Notes under the pieces: model-generated
What the model saw: only the letters and a program-made list of their open reading frames with translations
Database searches by the model: none
Told to the model about the DNA's origin: nothing
From: Pelagirhabdus alkalitolerans
GTDB lineage: Bacteria > Bacillota > Bacilli > Bacillales > Amphibacillaceae
Assembly (NCBI RefSeq): GCF_900096905.1
Contig: NZ_FMYI01000003.1
Span: 186,001-250,000 of the forward strand
Reading direction: 5' to 3'
Length of the DNA stretch: 64,000 nucleotides
Made by a program: the position numbers and the translations under genes
Shown here: piece after piece, positions 1 to 7,989 of the stretch
Layout: each line of letters opens with the position of its first letter
Numbering within the stretch: position 1 is the stretch's first letter

Positions 1-2
1 AG

Positions 3-137
3 CAAGCAGCACGTGTATCTGATCATACAGCGTTTTTCTTAAATGGTGAAGTCATCGAGTTCGGTCAAACCGATACACTATTCCAAGCACCAACAGATAA
101 ACGAACAGAAGATTATATTACAGGACGTTTCGGTTAA
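3..137 (+). CDS. pstB: Phosphate ABC transporter ATP-binding protein, C-terminal end only
   Basis: An open frame enters from the left edge and ends at a TAA, giving 44 residues that finish TEDYITGRFG, the characteristic C-terminus of PstB. The segment also shows RVSDHTAFFLNGEVIEFG, the strand region after the ABC ATPase switch histidine. PstB energises high-affinity phosphate uptake through PstSCA. Only the tail is here, so the Walker motifs lie outside the window. The phoU gene follows 19 bp downstream, the usual pst operon order, which supports the call. Confidence 0.9.
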   Translation, partial: QAARVSDHTAFFLNGEVIEFGQTDTLFQAPTDKRTEDYITGRFG

Positions 138-156
138 TAAAAGGGAGGTTACAGTT

Positions 157-810
157 GTGCGTGAACAATTTGAAGAAGAGTTACTAGATGTAAAAAATCA
201 GGTCAATCAGTTAGCAAAAAATGTATTAGACCAATTGGATAAATCGATGGATTCACTAAAATTTCATAATAATCAGCTGGCACTTGAAATTATTGAAGAA
301 GATATTAAGATAGATAATTTAGACTTGTCCATTAATGAACAGGTAGTACGATTAATTGCAAAACAACAACCAGTAGCAACAGATTTACGGCATTTGATTG
401 CTACGATTCGAATAACAACGGATTTAGAACGAATGGCTGATCATGCTAAAAACATTGCTCGAGTAACGACTAAATTAAAAGAATCCGAGTCAAGAGAAGT
501 GGACCCAATCATTATCACCATGCATGAATTAGCAACAGAGATGCTAGAAAAAGCGATTGTGGCTTATAAAGAAGAAGATATTACGTTAGCTAAAGAATTA
601 GCCGACAAAGATGATGAAATGGATAAACTCTATGCTAAGTTGCTTGAAGAAGTTGTCATGTATTCTACAGATTCAATTGAAGAACGAGAATGGATGATTC
701 AAACAACTCTATGTGCGCGATTCTTAGAGCGGTTTGGTGATTATTTAACCAATATCTCTGAGAGCATCACCTATATGGTTAAAGGCTATAATATCGATTT
801 GAATAAATAA
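157..810 (+). CDS. phoU: Phosphate signalling/transport accessory protein PhoU
   Basis: 217-residue, all-helical protein with two PhoU-type three-helix repeats, the first including VRLIAKQQPVATDLRHLIA and RMADHAKNIARV, the second CARFLERFGDYLTNISESI. The E/DxxxD-type metal-contact residues of the family lie in the RMADH and RFGDY segments. PhoU restrains Pst-mediated phosphate uptake and, in many bacteria, communicates with PhoR. The frame stays open further upstream, but GTG at 157 has a good AAGGGAGG site 8 bp before it and gives the normal family length. It is the last gene of the pst operon here and is followed by a hairpin shared with the convergent amidase gene. Confidence 0.93.
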   Translation: MREQFEEELLDVKNQVNQLAKNVLDQLDKSMDSLKFHNNQLALEIIEEDIKIDNLDLSINEQVVRLIAKQQPVATDLRHLIATIRITTDLERMADHAKNIARVTTKLKESESREVDPIIITMHELATEMLEKAIVAYKEEDITLAKELADKDDEMDKLYAKLLEEVVMYSTDSIEEREWMIQTTLCARFLERFGDYLTNISESITYMVKGYNIDLNK

Positions 811-857
811 ACCCATAAGATGAGCATCCTATTTAAGGACGTTCGTCTCATGGGTTT
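809..857. terminator. Bidirectional terminator between phoU and the amidase gene
   Basis: The outer arms AAACCCAT (809-816) and ATGGGTTT (850-857) are perfectly complementary, with a partly paired interior. The element starts in the last codons of phoU and overlaps the final codons of the minus-strand amidase gene, so it can end both convergent transcripts. A-rich and T-rich flanks exist on each side but the T-run is short. Confidence 0.6.
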
Positions 858-1888
858 AATAATCCTTTAATAACCCCTTCTGAAATAAGGTATTGATAAG
901 GGGTTGATTGAATACGTTCTTCTTCTGTTTGATTCGATAAAAAACCTAATTCTAATAACATGCTGGGTCTTTTAGATAAACGTAGAATTTGATAGTTACC
1001 TGTTGAGGCTCCACGGTCATTGGCATCGGTTGTTTCGATCAATTGATCATGAACAGATAACGCAAGTTCTTCATCTATTTTGTCCCGGTAAAAAGTATCC
1101 ATCCCGTTAGCACTTGGATAGTTTGGTTCACTATTGTAGTGAATACTAATAAAGGCATCAGCATGTTTATAATTACTAAGTGCAGGTCGTGGTCCGAGCG
1201 CATGGTAGTAATCATCCGTTCTGGTTAATGCTACATTTGCTCCTAGAAGCTCTAGTTGACGTTGTAAAATATAAGACGTGAAAAGCGCGTATTCACTTTC
1301 GTAACGTCCTGATATGCCTGTTGCACCAATATCTTCACCACCATGTCCTGGATCAATGACGATTGTTTGGTCATTGATTGGCTTTGCATCAGACTGATCG
1401 ACATCTAAAAGCCAACTCGGAATATAACCTACTGTTTCATCACGTGTTTCAACTTGAATCCAACCATCAACGCTTTCAAGAATCGTCACTGTTTGATGTT
1501 TGGTAAGTTCTCGAAGTCGATTCGATCCAACCGTTGCGTCTTCTCGCAATGTGACCTTATCAATAGGAATCATCATCATTTCAGGCATATCTCCATTATC
1601 AAAAGATGGTGATTCACTTGACTGTTCAATGATGGAAACGAAATCTTCGTGAACCCAACCGGCCGCTTCGTTAAATTCAATTTCTAACCACTCTGCATCT
1701 GATTGAAGATAGGGATATGTATCACCAGAGTTGGCAGATCCGATCGGTTCATGTTCAGTGCCAGGTCCGCTTCGAATTAATAAATCATCCGAATCAATTT
1801 GAACCGATTGTGCATAAGTCGTATGAGTCGCAAATAGGAAAAAAATAAAGCTAAATCCTAGTAGAGTGGTAGTGATTTTAAAATTCAT
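848..1888 (-). CDS. Secreted N-acetylmuramoyl-L-alanine amidase with two SH3 domains
   Basis: 346 residues. A signal peptide of about 26 residues ends near THTTYAQ. Two bacterial SH3 domains follow (about 30-85, with LLIRSGPGTEHEPIG, and about 108-163, with VTLREDATVGSNRLREL), then an Amidase_3 catalytic domain (about 174-343). The zinc-site segments of that family are visible: VIDPGHGGEDIGATG, the E in RYESEYAL, ISIHYNS, and the catalytic Glu in LLELGFLSN. It should cleave the bond between muramic acid and L-Ala in peptidoglycan outside the cell. An AAGGAG site precedes the ATG. It resembles CwlC/CwlM/YrvJ-type hydrolases; YrvJ lies near hisS in B. subtilis but is longer, so no symbol is given. 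Confidence 0.9.
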   Translation of the reverse strand: MNFKITTTLLGFSFIFFLFATHTTYAQSVQIDSDDLLIRSGPGTEHEPIGSANSGDTYPYLQSDAEWLEIEFNEAAGWVHEDFVSIIEQSSESPSFDNGDMPEMMMIPIDKVTLREDATVGSNRLRELTKHQTVTILESVDGWIQVETRDETVGYIPSWLLDVDQSDAKPINDQTIVIDPGHGGEDIGATGISGRYESEYALFTSYILQRQLELLGANVALTRTDDYYHALGPRPALSNYKHADAFISIHYNSEPNYPSANGMDTFYRDKIDEELALSVHDQLIETTDANDRGASTGNYQILRLSKRPSMLLELGFLSNQTEEERIQSTPYQYLISEGVIKGLLNP

Positions 1889-1917
1889 ATAGTAAGCTCC
1901 TTTGTTGATCTCTTTAT

Positions 1918-1947
1918 ATGATAATAAACCTTCTTACAAAAAGTCAA
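1918..1947 (-). promoter_or_regulatory. Putative sigma-A promoter for the amidase gene
   Basis: Read on the minus strand: TTGACT (1942-1947), an 18-bp spacer, then TATCAT (1918-1923), about 30 bp upstream of the start codon. Both hexamers are near consensus. No operator is apparent. Confidence 0.5.
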
Positions 1948-1987
1948 AACATTCTTTAGTCTAGTAAAGAAAAATAACAGGATAGAC

Positions 1988-2016
1988 TTGACATTACATA
2001 GTTCAAACAGTAATAT
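1988..2016 (+). promoter_or_regulatory. Sigma-A promoter of hisS-aspS
   Basis: TTGACA (1988-1993), a 17-bp spacer and TAATAT (2011-2016). The predicted start near 2023 places the whole T-box leader downstream of it. Confidence 0.75.
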
Positions 2017-2022
2017 TATAAA

Positions 2023-2291
2023 CAATTCAAGTCAATTAAAGGAACCTCAACACCAATGAAGGAAAAAGTAATTAAAAAGAGCGGATATAAGAGAGGATAG
2101 CCACTAGCTGAAAGGTTGTTCATCAAGCATTTTAATGAAAGACATTCCGTAGGTGCTATGTTGAAATTTATAGTAAACATAGCCGCGAGCAGGCGTTATT
2201 GTTCAAAGTGGAGTTATCGATCATGCATAACTCAACTAGGGTGGCAACACGGGTTATTCGCTCGTCCCTTTTACAGGGAGGCGTTTTTTTT
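2023..2291 (+). ncRNA. T-box riboswitch leader of hisS-aspS (specifier GAC, tRNA-Asp)
   Basis: The leader carries a T-box sequence at 2238-2252 (AGGGTGGCAACACGG) followed by a terminator hairpin (2259-2283) and eight T residues (2284-2291). In Stem I the basal helix GGAA/TTCC and the AGTAA motif can be placed, which puts the specifier triplet GAC at 2141-2143, one base before the closing strand, the same geometry as in the alaS and glyQS leaders of this window. TGGC in the T-box should pair with a G discriminator base, as in tRNA-Asp. Uncharged tRNA would stabilise the antiterminator and allow transcription of both synthetase genes. The T-box deviates from the usual GGNACCGCG at two or three bases. 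The 5' end is inferred from the promoter. Confidence 0.85.
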
Positions 2292-2332
2292 GTGTCTAAA
2301 AAAGGTTAAAGAAAGCTAAAGGAGGCTTATTA

Positions 2333-3598
2333 ATGATTCACTTACCACGAGGAACACAAGATATATTGCCAGGTGATAGTGAAAAATGGCAGTATGTTGA
2401 AGATGTATTTACAACAATTTGTCATCAATTTAATTATAAAGAAATACGAACACCGATCTTTGAGCATACTGAATTGTTTCAACGAGGCGTTGGAGACACA
2501 ACAGATATCGTTCAAAAAGAAATGTATACGTTTAATGACCGAAGTGACAGAAGTCTGACACTTCGCCCTGAAGGAACAGCTTCAGTTGTAAGGTCTTACG
2601 TTCAAAATAAATTATATGGCGTAAACACACAGCCACAAAAATTATTTTACAACGGCCCCATGTTTCGATATGAGCGTCCTCAACAAGGTAGAATGCGCCA
2701 GTTTGTCCAATTTGGCATAGAAGCGCTAGGAAGTGCAGATCCTTCAATTGACGCAGAGGTGATTGGTCTGGCGATGCACTTATATCAAAGCCTAGGTTTA
2801 AAATCACTACGTCTTGTGATTAACTCTTTAGGCGATCAAGAAAGCAGGGAGGCTCACCGTCAAGCTTTAGTCAATCATTTCAAACCGCATGAAGAAGAAT
2901 TGTGTTCAGATTGTCAGCAACGTCTTGAGAAAAATCCGTTACGTGTATTGGATTGTAAAAAAGATAAAGATCACCCGGCGATGCAAGATGCACCTAAAAT
3001 TTTATCTTACTTAACAGATGAAGCAAGTGAGTATTTTAACCAACTCAAAAAATACCTTGATGCAATGGGAATTGACTATGTGGTAGATTCTAATCTCGTT
3101 CGAGGGTTAGACTACTACAATCACACAGCATTTGAGATCATGAGTGATGCTGATGGGTTTGGTTCGATTTCAACTTTATCAGGTGGCGGTCGCTATAACG
3201 GACTCGTTGAAGAGCTAGGCGGTCCAAATACACCAGGTATCGGTTTTGCATTAAGTGTTGAGCGTTTACTTATGGCTCTAGAGGTAGAAGGTGTGGAGTT
3301 ACCAGTTAATGAAGGATTAGATTGCTACGTGATTTCAATGAATGATGAAGCAAACTTAAAAGCTGTTGAACTCGTTCACGAGCTTAGAAAACATAATATC
3401 CAAGTGGATAAAGATTATTTAGGTAAAAAGATGAAAGCTCAATTTAAAACAGCAGATCGTGAAAAGGCAACATTAGTATTAATCATAGGCGATGAAGAAT
3501 TACAACAAAATGTTGTTCAAGTAAAAAATATGACGGATGGTATACAAGAAACAGTTGATCATAAAGACCTTGTATCATACATTAAAGACCGTATTTAA
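2333..3598 (+). CDS. hisS: Histidyl-tRNA synthetase
   Basis: 421 residues, class II synthetase that charges tRNA-His with histidine in the cytoplasm. Visible signatures are the N-terminal PRGTQDILPGDSEKW, motif 2 around FRYERPQQGRMRQF, the histidine-site LVRGLDYYNHTAFE, GGGRYNGL, the motif 3 region GIGFALSVERLL, and a C-terminal anticodon-binding domain from about residue 330. Length matches the Firmicute family. A strong AAAGGAGG site precedes the ATG. It is followed after 12 bp by aspS and lies behind a T-box leader, so both genes are expected to be co-transcribed and induced together when the cognate tRNA is uncharged. Confidence 0.97.
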   Translation: MIHLPRGTQDILPGDSEKWQYVEDVFTTICHQFNYKEIRTPIFEHTELFQRGVGDTTDIVQKEMYTFNDRSDRSLTLRPEGTASVVRSYVQNKLYGVNTQPQKLFYNGPMFRYERPQQGRMRQFVQFGIEALGSADPSIDAEVIGLAMHLYQSLGLKSLRLVINSLGDQESREAHRQALVNHFKPHEEELCSDCQQRLEKNPLRVLDCKKDKDHPAMQDAPKILSYLTDEASEYFNQLKKYLDAMGIDYVVDSNLVRGLDYYNHTAFEIMSDADGFGSISTLSGGGRYNGLVEELGGPNTPGIGFALSVERLLMALEVEGVELPVNEGLDCYVISMNDEANLKAVELVHELRKHNIQVDKDYLGKKMKAQFKTADREKATLVLIIGDEELQQNVVQVKNMTDGIQETVDHKDLVSYIKDRI

Positions 3599-3610
3599 GG
3601 GGGCAAAAAC

Positions 3611-5389
3611 ATGGTAAAGGCGCGTTATTTAGCAGGCGACTTAACAGAAAAAGATATTGGAAATCAGGTGACACTGAAAGGTTGGGTCCAAAAACGTCGT
3701 GACTTAGGTGGTCTTATATTTATTGACTTAAGAGATCGATCAGGAATTGTCCAAATCGTTTTTAATCCAACTGTATCAGAAGAGGCATTAGCAGTAGCAG
3801 AACAAGTACGTACGGAATTTGTTATTGAAGTATCAGGAAATGTCGTTGATCGTGACCCACAAACAGTCAATCCTAACATGAAGACAGGAACGATTGAAGT
3901 CAGCATCTCATCAATTGAAATTTTAAATGAAGCGAAGAATCCTCCTTTTTCATTGTCTGAAAAAGATGAAACTTCAGAAGATGTGCGCTTAAAATACCGT
4001 TATCTTGATCTGCGTCGTGAATCGATGCAAGAAACGTTCAAGCTACGTCACAAAGCATCACAAAGTATGCGCTCATTCTTAACAGAAGAGGATTACTTAG
4101 AGATGGAAACGCCGATGTTAACAAAGAGTACACCGGAAGGGGCAAGGGACTATTTAGTTCCAAGCCGTGTTCATGAGGGCCATTTCTATGCACTACCTCA
4201 ATCTCCACAGTTGTTTAAACAATTGATTATGATGTCAGGGTTTGAACGTTATTTCCAATTTGCACGCTGCTTTAGAGATGAAGACTTACGAGCAGACCGG
4301 CAACCAGAGTTTACGCAAGTCGATATTGAAACGTCATTCATGTCGAGTGATGAAATTATGTCGATGACAGAGCGTATGTTGGCTAAAGTCATGAAAGATG
4401 TTAAAGGTATCGATGTTGAAATCCCGTTCAATCGCCTTTCATATGATGAAGCGATGCGTCGATTTGGTTCTGATAAACCTGACACGCGATTCGGATTAGA
4501 ATTAATGGATGTTTCAGATATAGTCGAGCAATCAGACTTTAAAGTGTTTGCAAGTGCTGTCGCATCAGGTGGGAAAGTAAATGCAATTAACTTGAAAGGA
4601 CAAGCACAAAACTTCTCTAGGAAAGATATTGATCGCTTGACTGATTTCGTGAAAATATATGGTGCCAAAGGATTGGCTTGGTTGAAAGTAGAAGAAGAAG
4701 GTCTAAAAGGACCGATTTCAAAATTCTTCACCGAAGATGTAGCGACTGCTATGACAGACCGTTTAGATGCGAGTGCAGATGATTTATTATTATTTGTGGC
4801 TGATGAGACACAGGTCGTTTATGACAGTTTGGGTGCTTTGCGTCTTAAGTTAGCAAAAGAGCTCGACTTAATCGATCATAATCGATTTGACTTTTTATGG
4901 GTGACAGACTGGCCGCTTCTTGAATACGATGACAATGAAAACCGATACGTCGCAGCACATCACCCATTCACACTTCCAAAAGAAGAAGATCTTGATAAAT
5001 TAGAATCTGATCCAGCATCTGTTAAAGCATCTGCTTATGATATTGTTTTAAATGGTTTTGAGCTTGGCGGTGGTTCACTACGTATTCATAAAAAAGATTG
5101 GCAAGAGAAAATGTTCCGTGTATTAGGCTTTTCAAAAGAAGAAGCTCAAGATCAATTCCAATTTTTACTTGATGCATTAGAGTACGGAACACCTCCTCAT
5201 GGTGGGATTGCGCTTGGTTTTGACCGTTTAGTCATGCTTCTGGCGGGTAAATCAAACTTAAGAGATACGATTCTCTTCCCTAAAACGGCTTCAGCAAGTG
5301 ATCCGTTAACAAATGCACCGGGAACAGTCTCGACAAAACAATTAGAAGAACTACATCTTCAATTAATTGAGAAAAATTCACAGTCATAA
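3611..5389 (+). CDS. aspS: Aspartyl-tRNA synthetase, bacterial type
   Basis: 592 residues, a class II synthetase. It has an N-terminal OB-fold anticodon domain (about 1-110, GWVQKRRDLGGLIFIDLRDR), the class II core with RYLDLRRE and QSPQLFKQLIMMSG, the bacterial GAD insertion (about 290-420), and motif 3 GIALGFDRLVMLLAG. It attaches Asp to tRNA-Asp. Second gene of the T-box-controlled operon after hisS, 12 bp away with a GGGGGC-type ribosome site. Whether it also charges tRNA-Asn cannot be judged from the sequence alone. The 6S RNA gene follows directly, as in B. subtilis. Confidence 0.97.
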   Translation: MVKARYLAGDLTEKDIGNQVTLKGWVQKRRDLGGLIFIDLRDRSGIVQIVFNPTVSEEALAVAEQVRTEFVIEVSGNVVDRDPQTVNPNMKTGTIEVSISSIEILNEAKNPPFSLSEKDETSEDVRLKYRYLDLRRESMQETFKLRHKASQSMRSFLTEEDYLEMETPMLTKSTPEGARDYLVPSRVHEGHFYALPQSPQLFKQLIMMSGFERYFQFARCFRDEDLRADRQPEFTQVDIETSFMSSDEIMSMTERMLAKVMKDVKGIDVEIPFNRLSYDEAMRRFGSDKPDTRFGLELMDVSDIVEQSDFKVFASAVASGGKVNAINLKGQAQNFSRKDIDRLTDFVKIYGAKGLAWLKVEEEGLKGPISKFFTEDVATAMTDRLDASADDLLLFVADETQVVYDSLGALRLKLAKELDLIDHNRFDFLWVTDWPLLEYDDNENRYVAAHHPFTLPKEEDLDKLESDPASVKASAYDIVLNGFELGGGSLRIHKKDWQEKMFRVLGFSKEEAQDQFQFLLDALEYGTPPHGGIALGFDRLVMLLAGKSNLRDTILFPKTASASDPLTNAPGTVSTKQLEELHLQLIEKNSQS

Positions 5390-5415
5390 CAGAGTGAAAA
5401 CCCTTTCAAATTAAC

Positions 5416-5444
5416 TTGATTTTGCCTAGAATCTATGCTAATAT
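5416..5444 (+). promoter_or_regulatory. Extended -10 sigma-A promoter of 6S RNA
   Basis: TTGATT (5416-5421), a 17-bp spacer, and TAATAT (5439-5444) preceded by TGC, an extended -10. The predicted transcript start is near 5451, just before the terminal stem of the 6S RNA. Confidence 0.7.
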
Positions 5445-5450
5445 GTATTT

Positions 5451-5645
5451 AACAAATCAATCCTGATGTGTTCGTTAAAATTATCATGTTTTGACCGAAC
5501 ATTATAAAGTCGGGAGCTTGATGTTTTCTTGTGGAATGCAAGCCTTGCATGTCTTGGACGCAAGAAGCAAGAAGCAGAGCACCCACCTGCCTAGGAGCGG
5601 GTTCAAAACTTTTTATTTCAACGGCACGATCGGGATTGAGATGTT
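5451..5645 (+). ncRNA. ssrS: 6S RNA (regulator of the sigma-A RNA polymerase)
   Basis: About 190 nt. The two ends pair: CAATCCTGATGTG (5458-5470) with CACGATCGGGATTG (5625-5638), the 6S closing stem. The 3' half carries GAGCACCCACCTGC and GGGTTCAAA, which I recognise from Bacillus 6S-1 RNA. 6S RNA folds like an open promoter and sequesters sigma-A RNA polymerase. The position immediately downstream of aspS matches bsrA in B. subtilis. Exact ends are inferred from the promoter and stem. Structural modelling was not run. Confidence 0.85.
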
Positions 5646-5654
5646 TAATGTATT

Positions 5655-5707
5655 AAACAAACCGTAAGAAAACTAATGAATGTCACTAGTTTTCTTACGG
5701 TTTGTTT
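5655..5707 (+). terminator. Strong terminator after 6S RNA
   Basis: A perfect 21-bp stem: AAACAAACCGTAAGAAAACTA (5655-5675) pairs with its exact complement at 5687-5707, with an 11-nt loop, and ends in TTTGTTTTT. It would end the 6S transcript and any read-through from aspS. Confidence 0.85.
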
Positions 5708-5780
5708 TTGATGTCTAGTCAACGTTATGAGAGCATTAAAGAATAATTAGTAAGTGCTTCTATATAGTCATTTCACTCAT

Positions 5781-5812
5781 AAAAATAGCGCTTAAAATAA
5801 AGCGCTATTTTT
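5781..5812 (-). terminator. Terminator of the rsfA-like gene
   Basis: AAAAATAGCGCTT (5781-5793) and AAGCGCTATTTTT (5800-5812) form a 13-bp stem with a 6-nt loop, with a U-tract when read on the minus strand. It lies just past the stop of the rsfA-like gene. Confidence 0.75.
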
Positions 5813-5815
5813 AAA

Positions 5816-6442
5816 TTATAAAGATTGTGGTGTAATCGGCTCTAAGTTTCCGTTTTTATCCATTGAGAAAGAAGGGAGTTCTGATGGGTCATTAAAGACA
5901 ACCATCTTTCTTGCGCGATCCATGATCTTAATAAAGGTTTGATAGTCTTCTTGGACGGTTTCTAGTTGTTCAGTTAACGAATCCACTTGCTTTTTTAATT
6001 TCTCGTTTTCTTCAATTAATAATTGGTGCTTTTCTGTTAACGATTGAATAGATTCTTTACCTTTAGCTTCAACGTGCAACATTTGTTTTAATTGAGTTAA
6101 AGATTGAATGATTTGATCAATATCAACGGAATCAGTTAATTTGGATTCAGCTTCAACAAATGTATGTTTTAAATCATGTGAGGGCGTTAGGCGTTGTGCT
6201 TTAATCTGTGCGCGTTTTAACTCTTTTCTTTCACGTTTAGCCTGATCGACGGCTTTTTCATAGTTTTGTCTGACTTCAGCATTCCACCTAAACCCACAAG
6301 CTGCTGACGTTCTATTTAATTGATCGCCAACCTCTTCAAACGCGTTGAGTTGTGTGCTTCCACCGCGAATGTGTTTTAATACTGTTTCGGCTAATAGGCT
6401 ATCATCTTGACTTGACCATGCATCTTGGCGTTCTTTTGTCAT
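5816..6442 (-). CDS. RsfA-family sporulation-associated transcription regulator
   Basis: 208 residues. The N-terminal segment (about 5-60, WSSQDDSLLAETVLKHIRGG ending in SAACGFRWNAEVR) is the Myb/SANT-like DNA-binding domain of the RsfA/YlbO family. A long charged coiled-coil (about 115-180, rich in K, E, Q and L heptads) follows. In B. subtilis RsfA adjusts sigma-F-dependent gene expression in the forespore and YlbO is a paralogue; which one this corresponds to is unclear, so no symbol is assigned. An AAAGGAG site precedes the ATG. It is convergent with the 6S RNA gene and occupies the place where B. subtilis carries tcdA (yrvM). Confidence 0.82.
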   Translation of the reverse strand: MTKERQDAWSSQDDSLLAETVLKHIRGGSTQLNAFEEVGDQLNRTSAACGFRWNAEVRQNYEKAVDQAKRERKELKRAQIKAQRLTPSHDLKHTFVEAESKLTDSVDIDQIIQSLTQLKQMLHVEAKGKESIQSLTEKHQLLIEENEKLKKQVDSLTEQLETVQEDYQTFIKIMDRARKMVVFNDPSELPSFSMDKNGNLEPITPQSL

Positions 6443-6528
6443 ACTTATGGCTCCTTTTCAAGTGATCTAGTTTTACTAGTTAACTAAATCGTATTGTTAT
6501 ACCATAAGTATTCTCAATCATGTGTATT

Positions 6529-7800
6529 TTATTCATAATTATTGATTTGTTCGTACATTGTTTTTAAAGCTCTTTCAAATTTACCTGTATCTAGAGGCTC
6601 ATAATAGTTTTTGTGTTGCAATGATTCTGGTAAATAGGTTTGTTTAACCCAACCACCGGGATAATTATGAGGGTATTTATAGTCAATCCCTCGGCCTAGT
6701 GACTCTGCTCCCTTATAATGACTGTCCTTCAAATGGATCGGTACTTGTCCGACTTGACCGCTTCGAATATCTGATAATGCCGAATCAAGTGCTTTATATG
6801 CTGAATTGGATTTTGGCGATAGTGCTAATTCAACAATTGCAACTGATAGGGGAATTCTAGCTTCGGGAAAACCGACGCGTTCTGCCGCTTCAATGGCAGC
6901 GAGTGTTCGTGGGCCTGCTTGTGGATTGGCAAGTCCAATATCTTCATAAGCAATCACTGTCATGCGCCGGGCGATACTATCTAAATCGCCCGCTTCGATG
7001 AGTCTAGCTAAGTAATGTAAGCTAGCATCGACATCACTGCCTCGAATTGATTTTTGAAAAGCAGAGAGCACATCATAATGAGCATCTCCATCTTTATCAT
7101 GTGAGAAACTTTTCTTTTGCATACATGCTTCAGCTACTTCTAAATCAATGTGGATGGTTTCATCTGAACTTGGTTTGGTTGAATAAGCTGCTAATTCCAG
7201 TCCATTTAACGCCGCTCTTAAATCACCATTTGCTGCCAAAGCAAAGTGGTCTAATGCATCACTTGAAAGTGTGATGGATTTTTTCTTTAATCCTTTTTCA
7301 TCATCATTTAGAGCCCGCTTAAGTGCTATTTTTACTTGATCAATCGTTAGACTTTCGAGTTCGAACAAGTGAATACGACTTCTAATAGCTGGATTAATGG
7401 AATGATACGGATTACTCGTTGTACATCCGATTAGTGTAATAAGGTTGCTTTCAACATGAGGTAGTAAATAGTCCTGTTTTGCTTTATCAAGTCGGTGCAC
7501 TTCATCCATTACAATCACAAGTGTGCCGGACATTTTTGCTTCTTCAATCGCGATCTCCATATCTTTTTTCTTATCGGTCACAGCATTAAGGAGTTTATAG
7601 CGTAAACCTAATGTTTTAGCCAGTGCAATAGCCATTGATGTTTTACCTGTTCCAGGTGGGCCGTATAAAATCATCGACATTAAGCGATTGGCTTCAATCA
7701 TCCTATGAATCATTTTTCCAGGTGCAACGAGGTGAAGTTGTCCGATAATGTCATCTATATGTGTGGGGCGCATTTTGAATGCTAATGGTTGGTTGACCAT
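6529..7800 (-). CDS. rarA: Replication-associated recombination ATPase RarA (MgsA)
   Basis: 423 residues, AAA+ ATPase of the clamp-loader-like RarA/MgsA/WRNIP1 family, acting at stalled replication forks. Visible motifs: Walker A GPPGTGKTS (about residue 48), Walker B LVIVMDEVHRLDK, the sensor 1 segment TLIGCTTSNP, and the C-terminal tetramerisation domain with YKYPHNYPGGWV. ATG at 7809 would sit directly against the AAAAGGAG site, so ATG at 7800, 9 bp away and beginning MVNQPLAFKMRP, is chosen. Divergent from cymR, as yrvN is in B. subtilis. Confidence 0.93.
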   Translation of the reverse strand: MVNQPLAFKMRPTHIDDIIGQLHLVAPGKMIHRMIEANRLMSMILYGPPGTGKTSMAIALAKTLGLRYKLLNAVTDKKKDMEIAIEEAKMSGTLVIVMDEVHRLDKAKQDYLLPHVESNLITLIGCTTSNPYHSINPAIRSRIHLFELESLTIDQVKIALKRALNDDEKGLKKKSITLSSDALDHFALAANGDLRAALNGLELAAYSTKPSSDETIHIDLEVAEACMQKKSFSHDKDGDAHYDVLSAFQKSIRGSDVDASLHYLARLIEAGDLDSIARRMTVIAYEDIGLANPQAGPRTLAAIEAAERVGFPEARIPLSVAIVELALSPKSNSAYKALDSALSDIRSGQVGQVPIHLKDSHYKGAESLGRGIDYKYPHNYPGGWVKQTYLPESLQHKNYYEPLDTGKFERALKTMYEQINNYE

Positions 7801-7883
7801 TTTATTCATCTCCTTTTTAAATCGTTCTGTTCATAAATGTTCACTGAATAACACATTATTTGAATAGGTTTTATCTAATTAAC

Positions 7884-7925
7884 CTTGCATTCTAAATGCA
7901 AGTATAGAAGCATTCATGCTATAAT
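7884..7925 (+). promoter_or_regulatory. cymR promoter with two dyad-symmetric sites
   Basis: TATAAT at 7920-7925 with TGC directly before it is an extended -10. The -35 position (7897-7902, TGCAAG) is poor. Two inverted repeats overlap this region: CTTGCAT-N5-ATGCAAG (7884-7902) and AGCATTCATGCT (7909-7920). Each contains GCATTC. They are positioned to act as operators, possibly for CymR itself or another regulator, but they do not match the CymR box I remember from B. subtilis. Confidence 0.5.
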
Positions 7926-7989
7926 GTTAAATGGACTTAATCGAAACGTCAAAGTATATAACAACGAATAGATATAGGAGTGTTAAATA

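Noticed and set aside
2116..2319. 67-codon open frame upstream of hisS
   Set aside because: It lies inside the T-box leader, covering the T-box sequence and terminator, and has no ribosome site or protein-like composition.
4249..4731. 160-codon minus-strand frame opposite aspS
   Set aside because: Fully antisense to a well-conserved gene, with no ribosome site and no recognisable domain.
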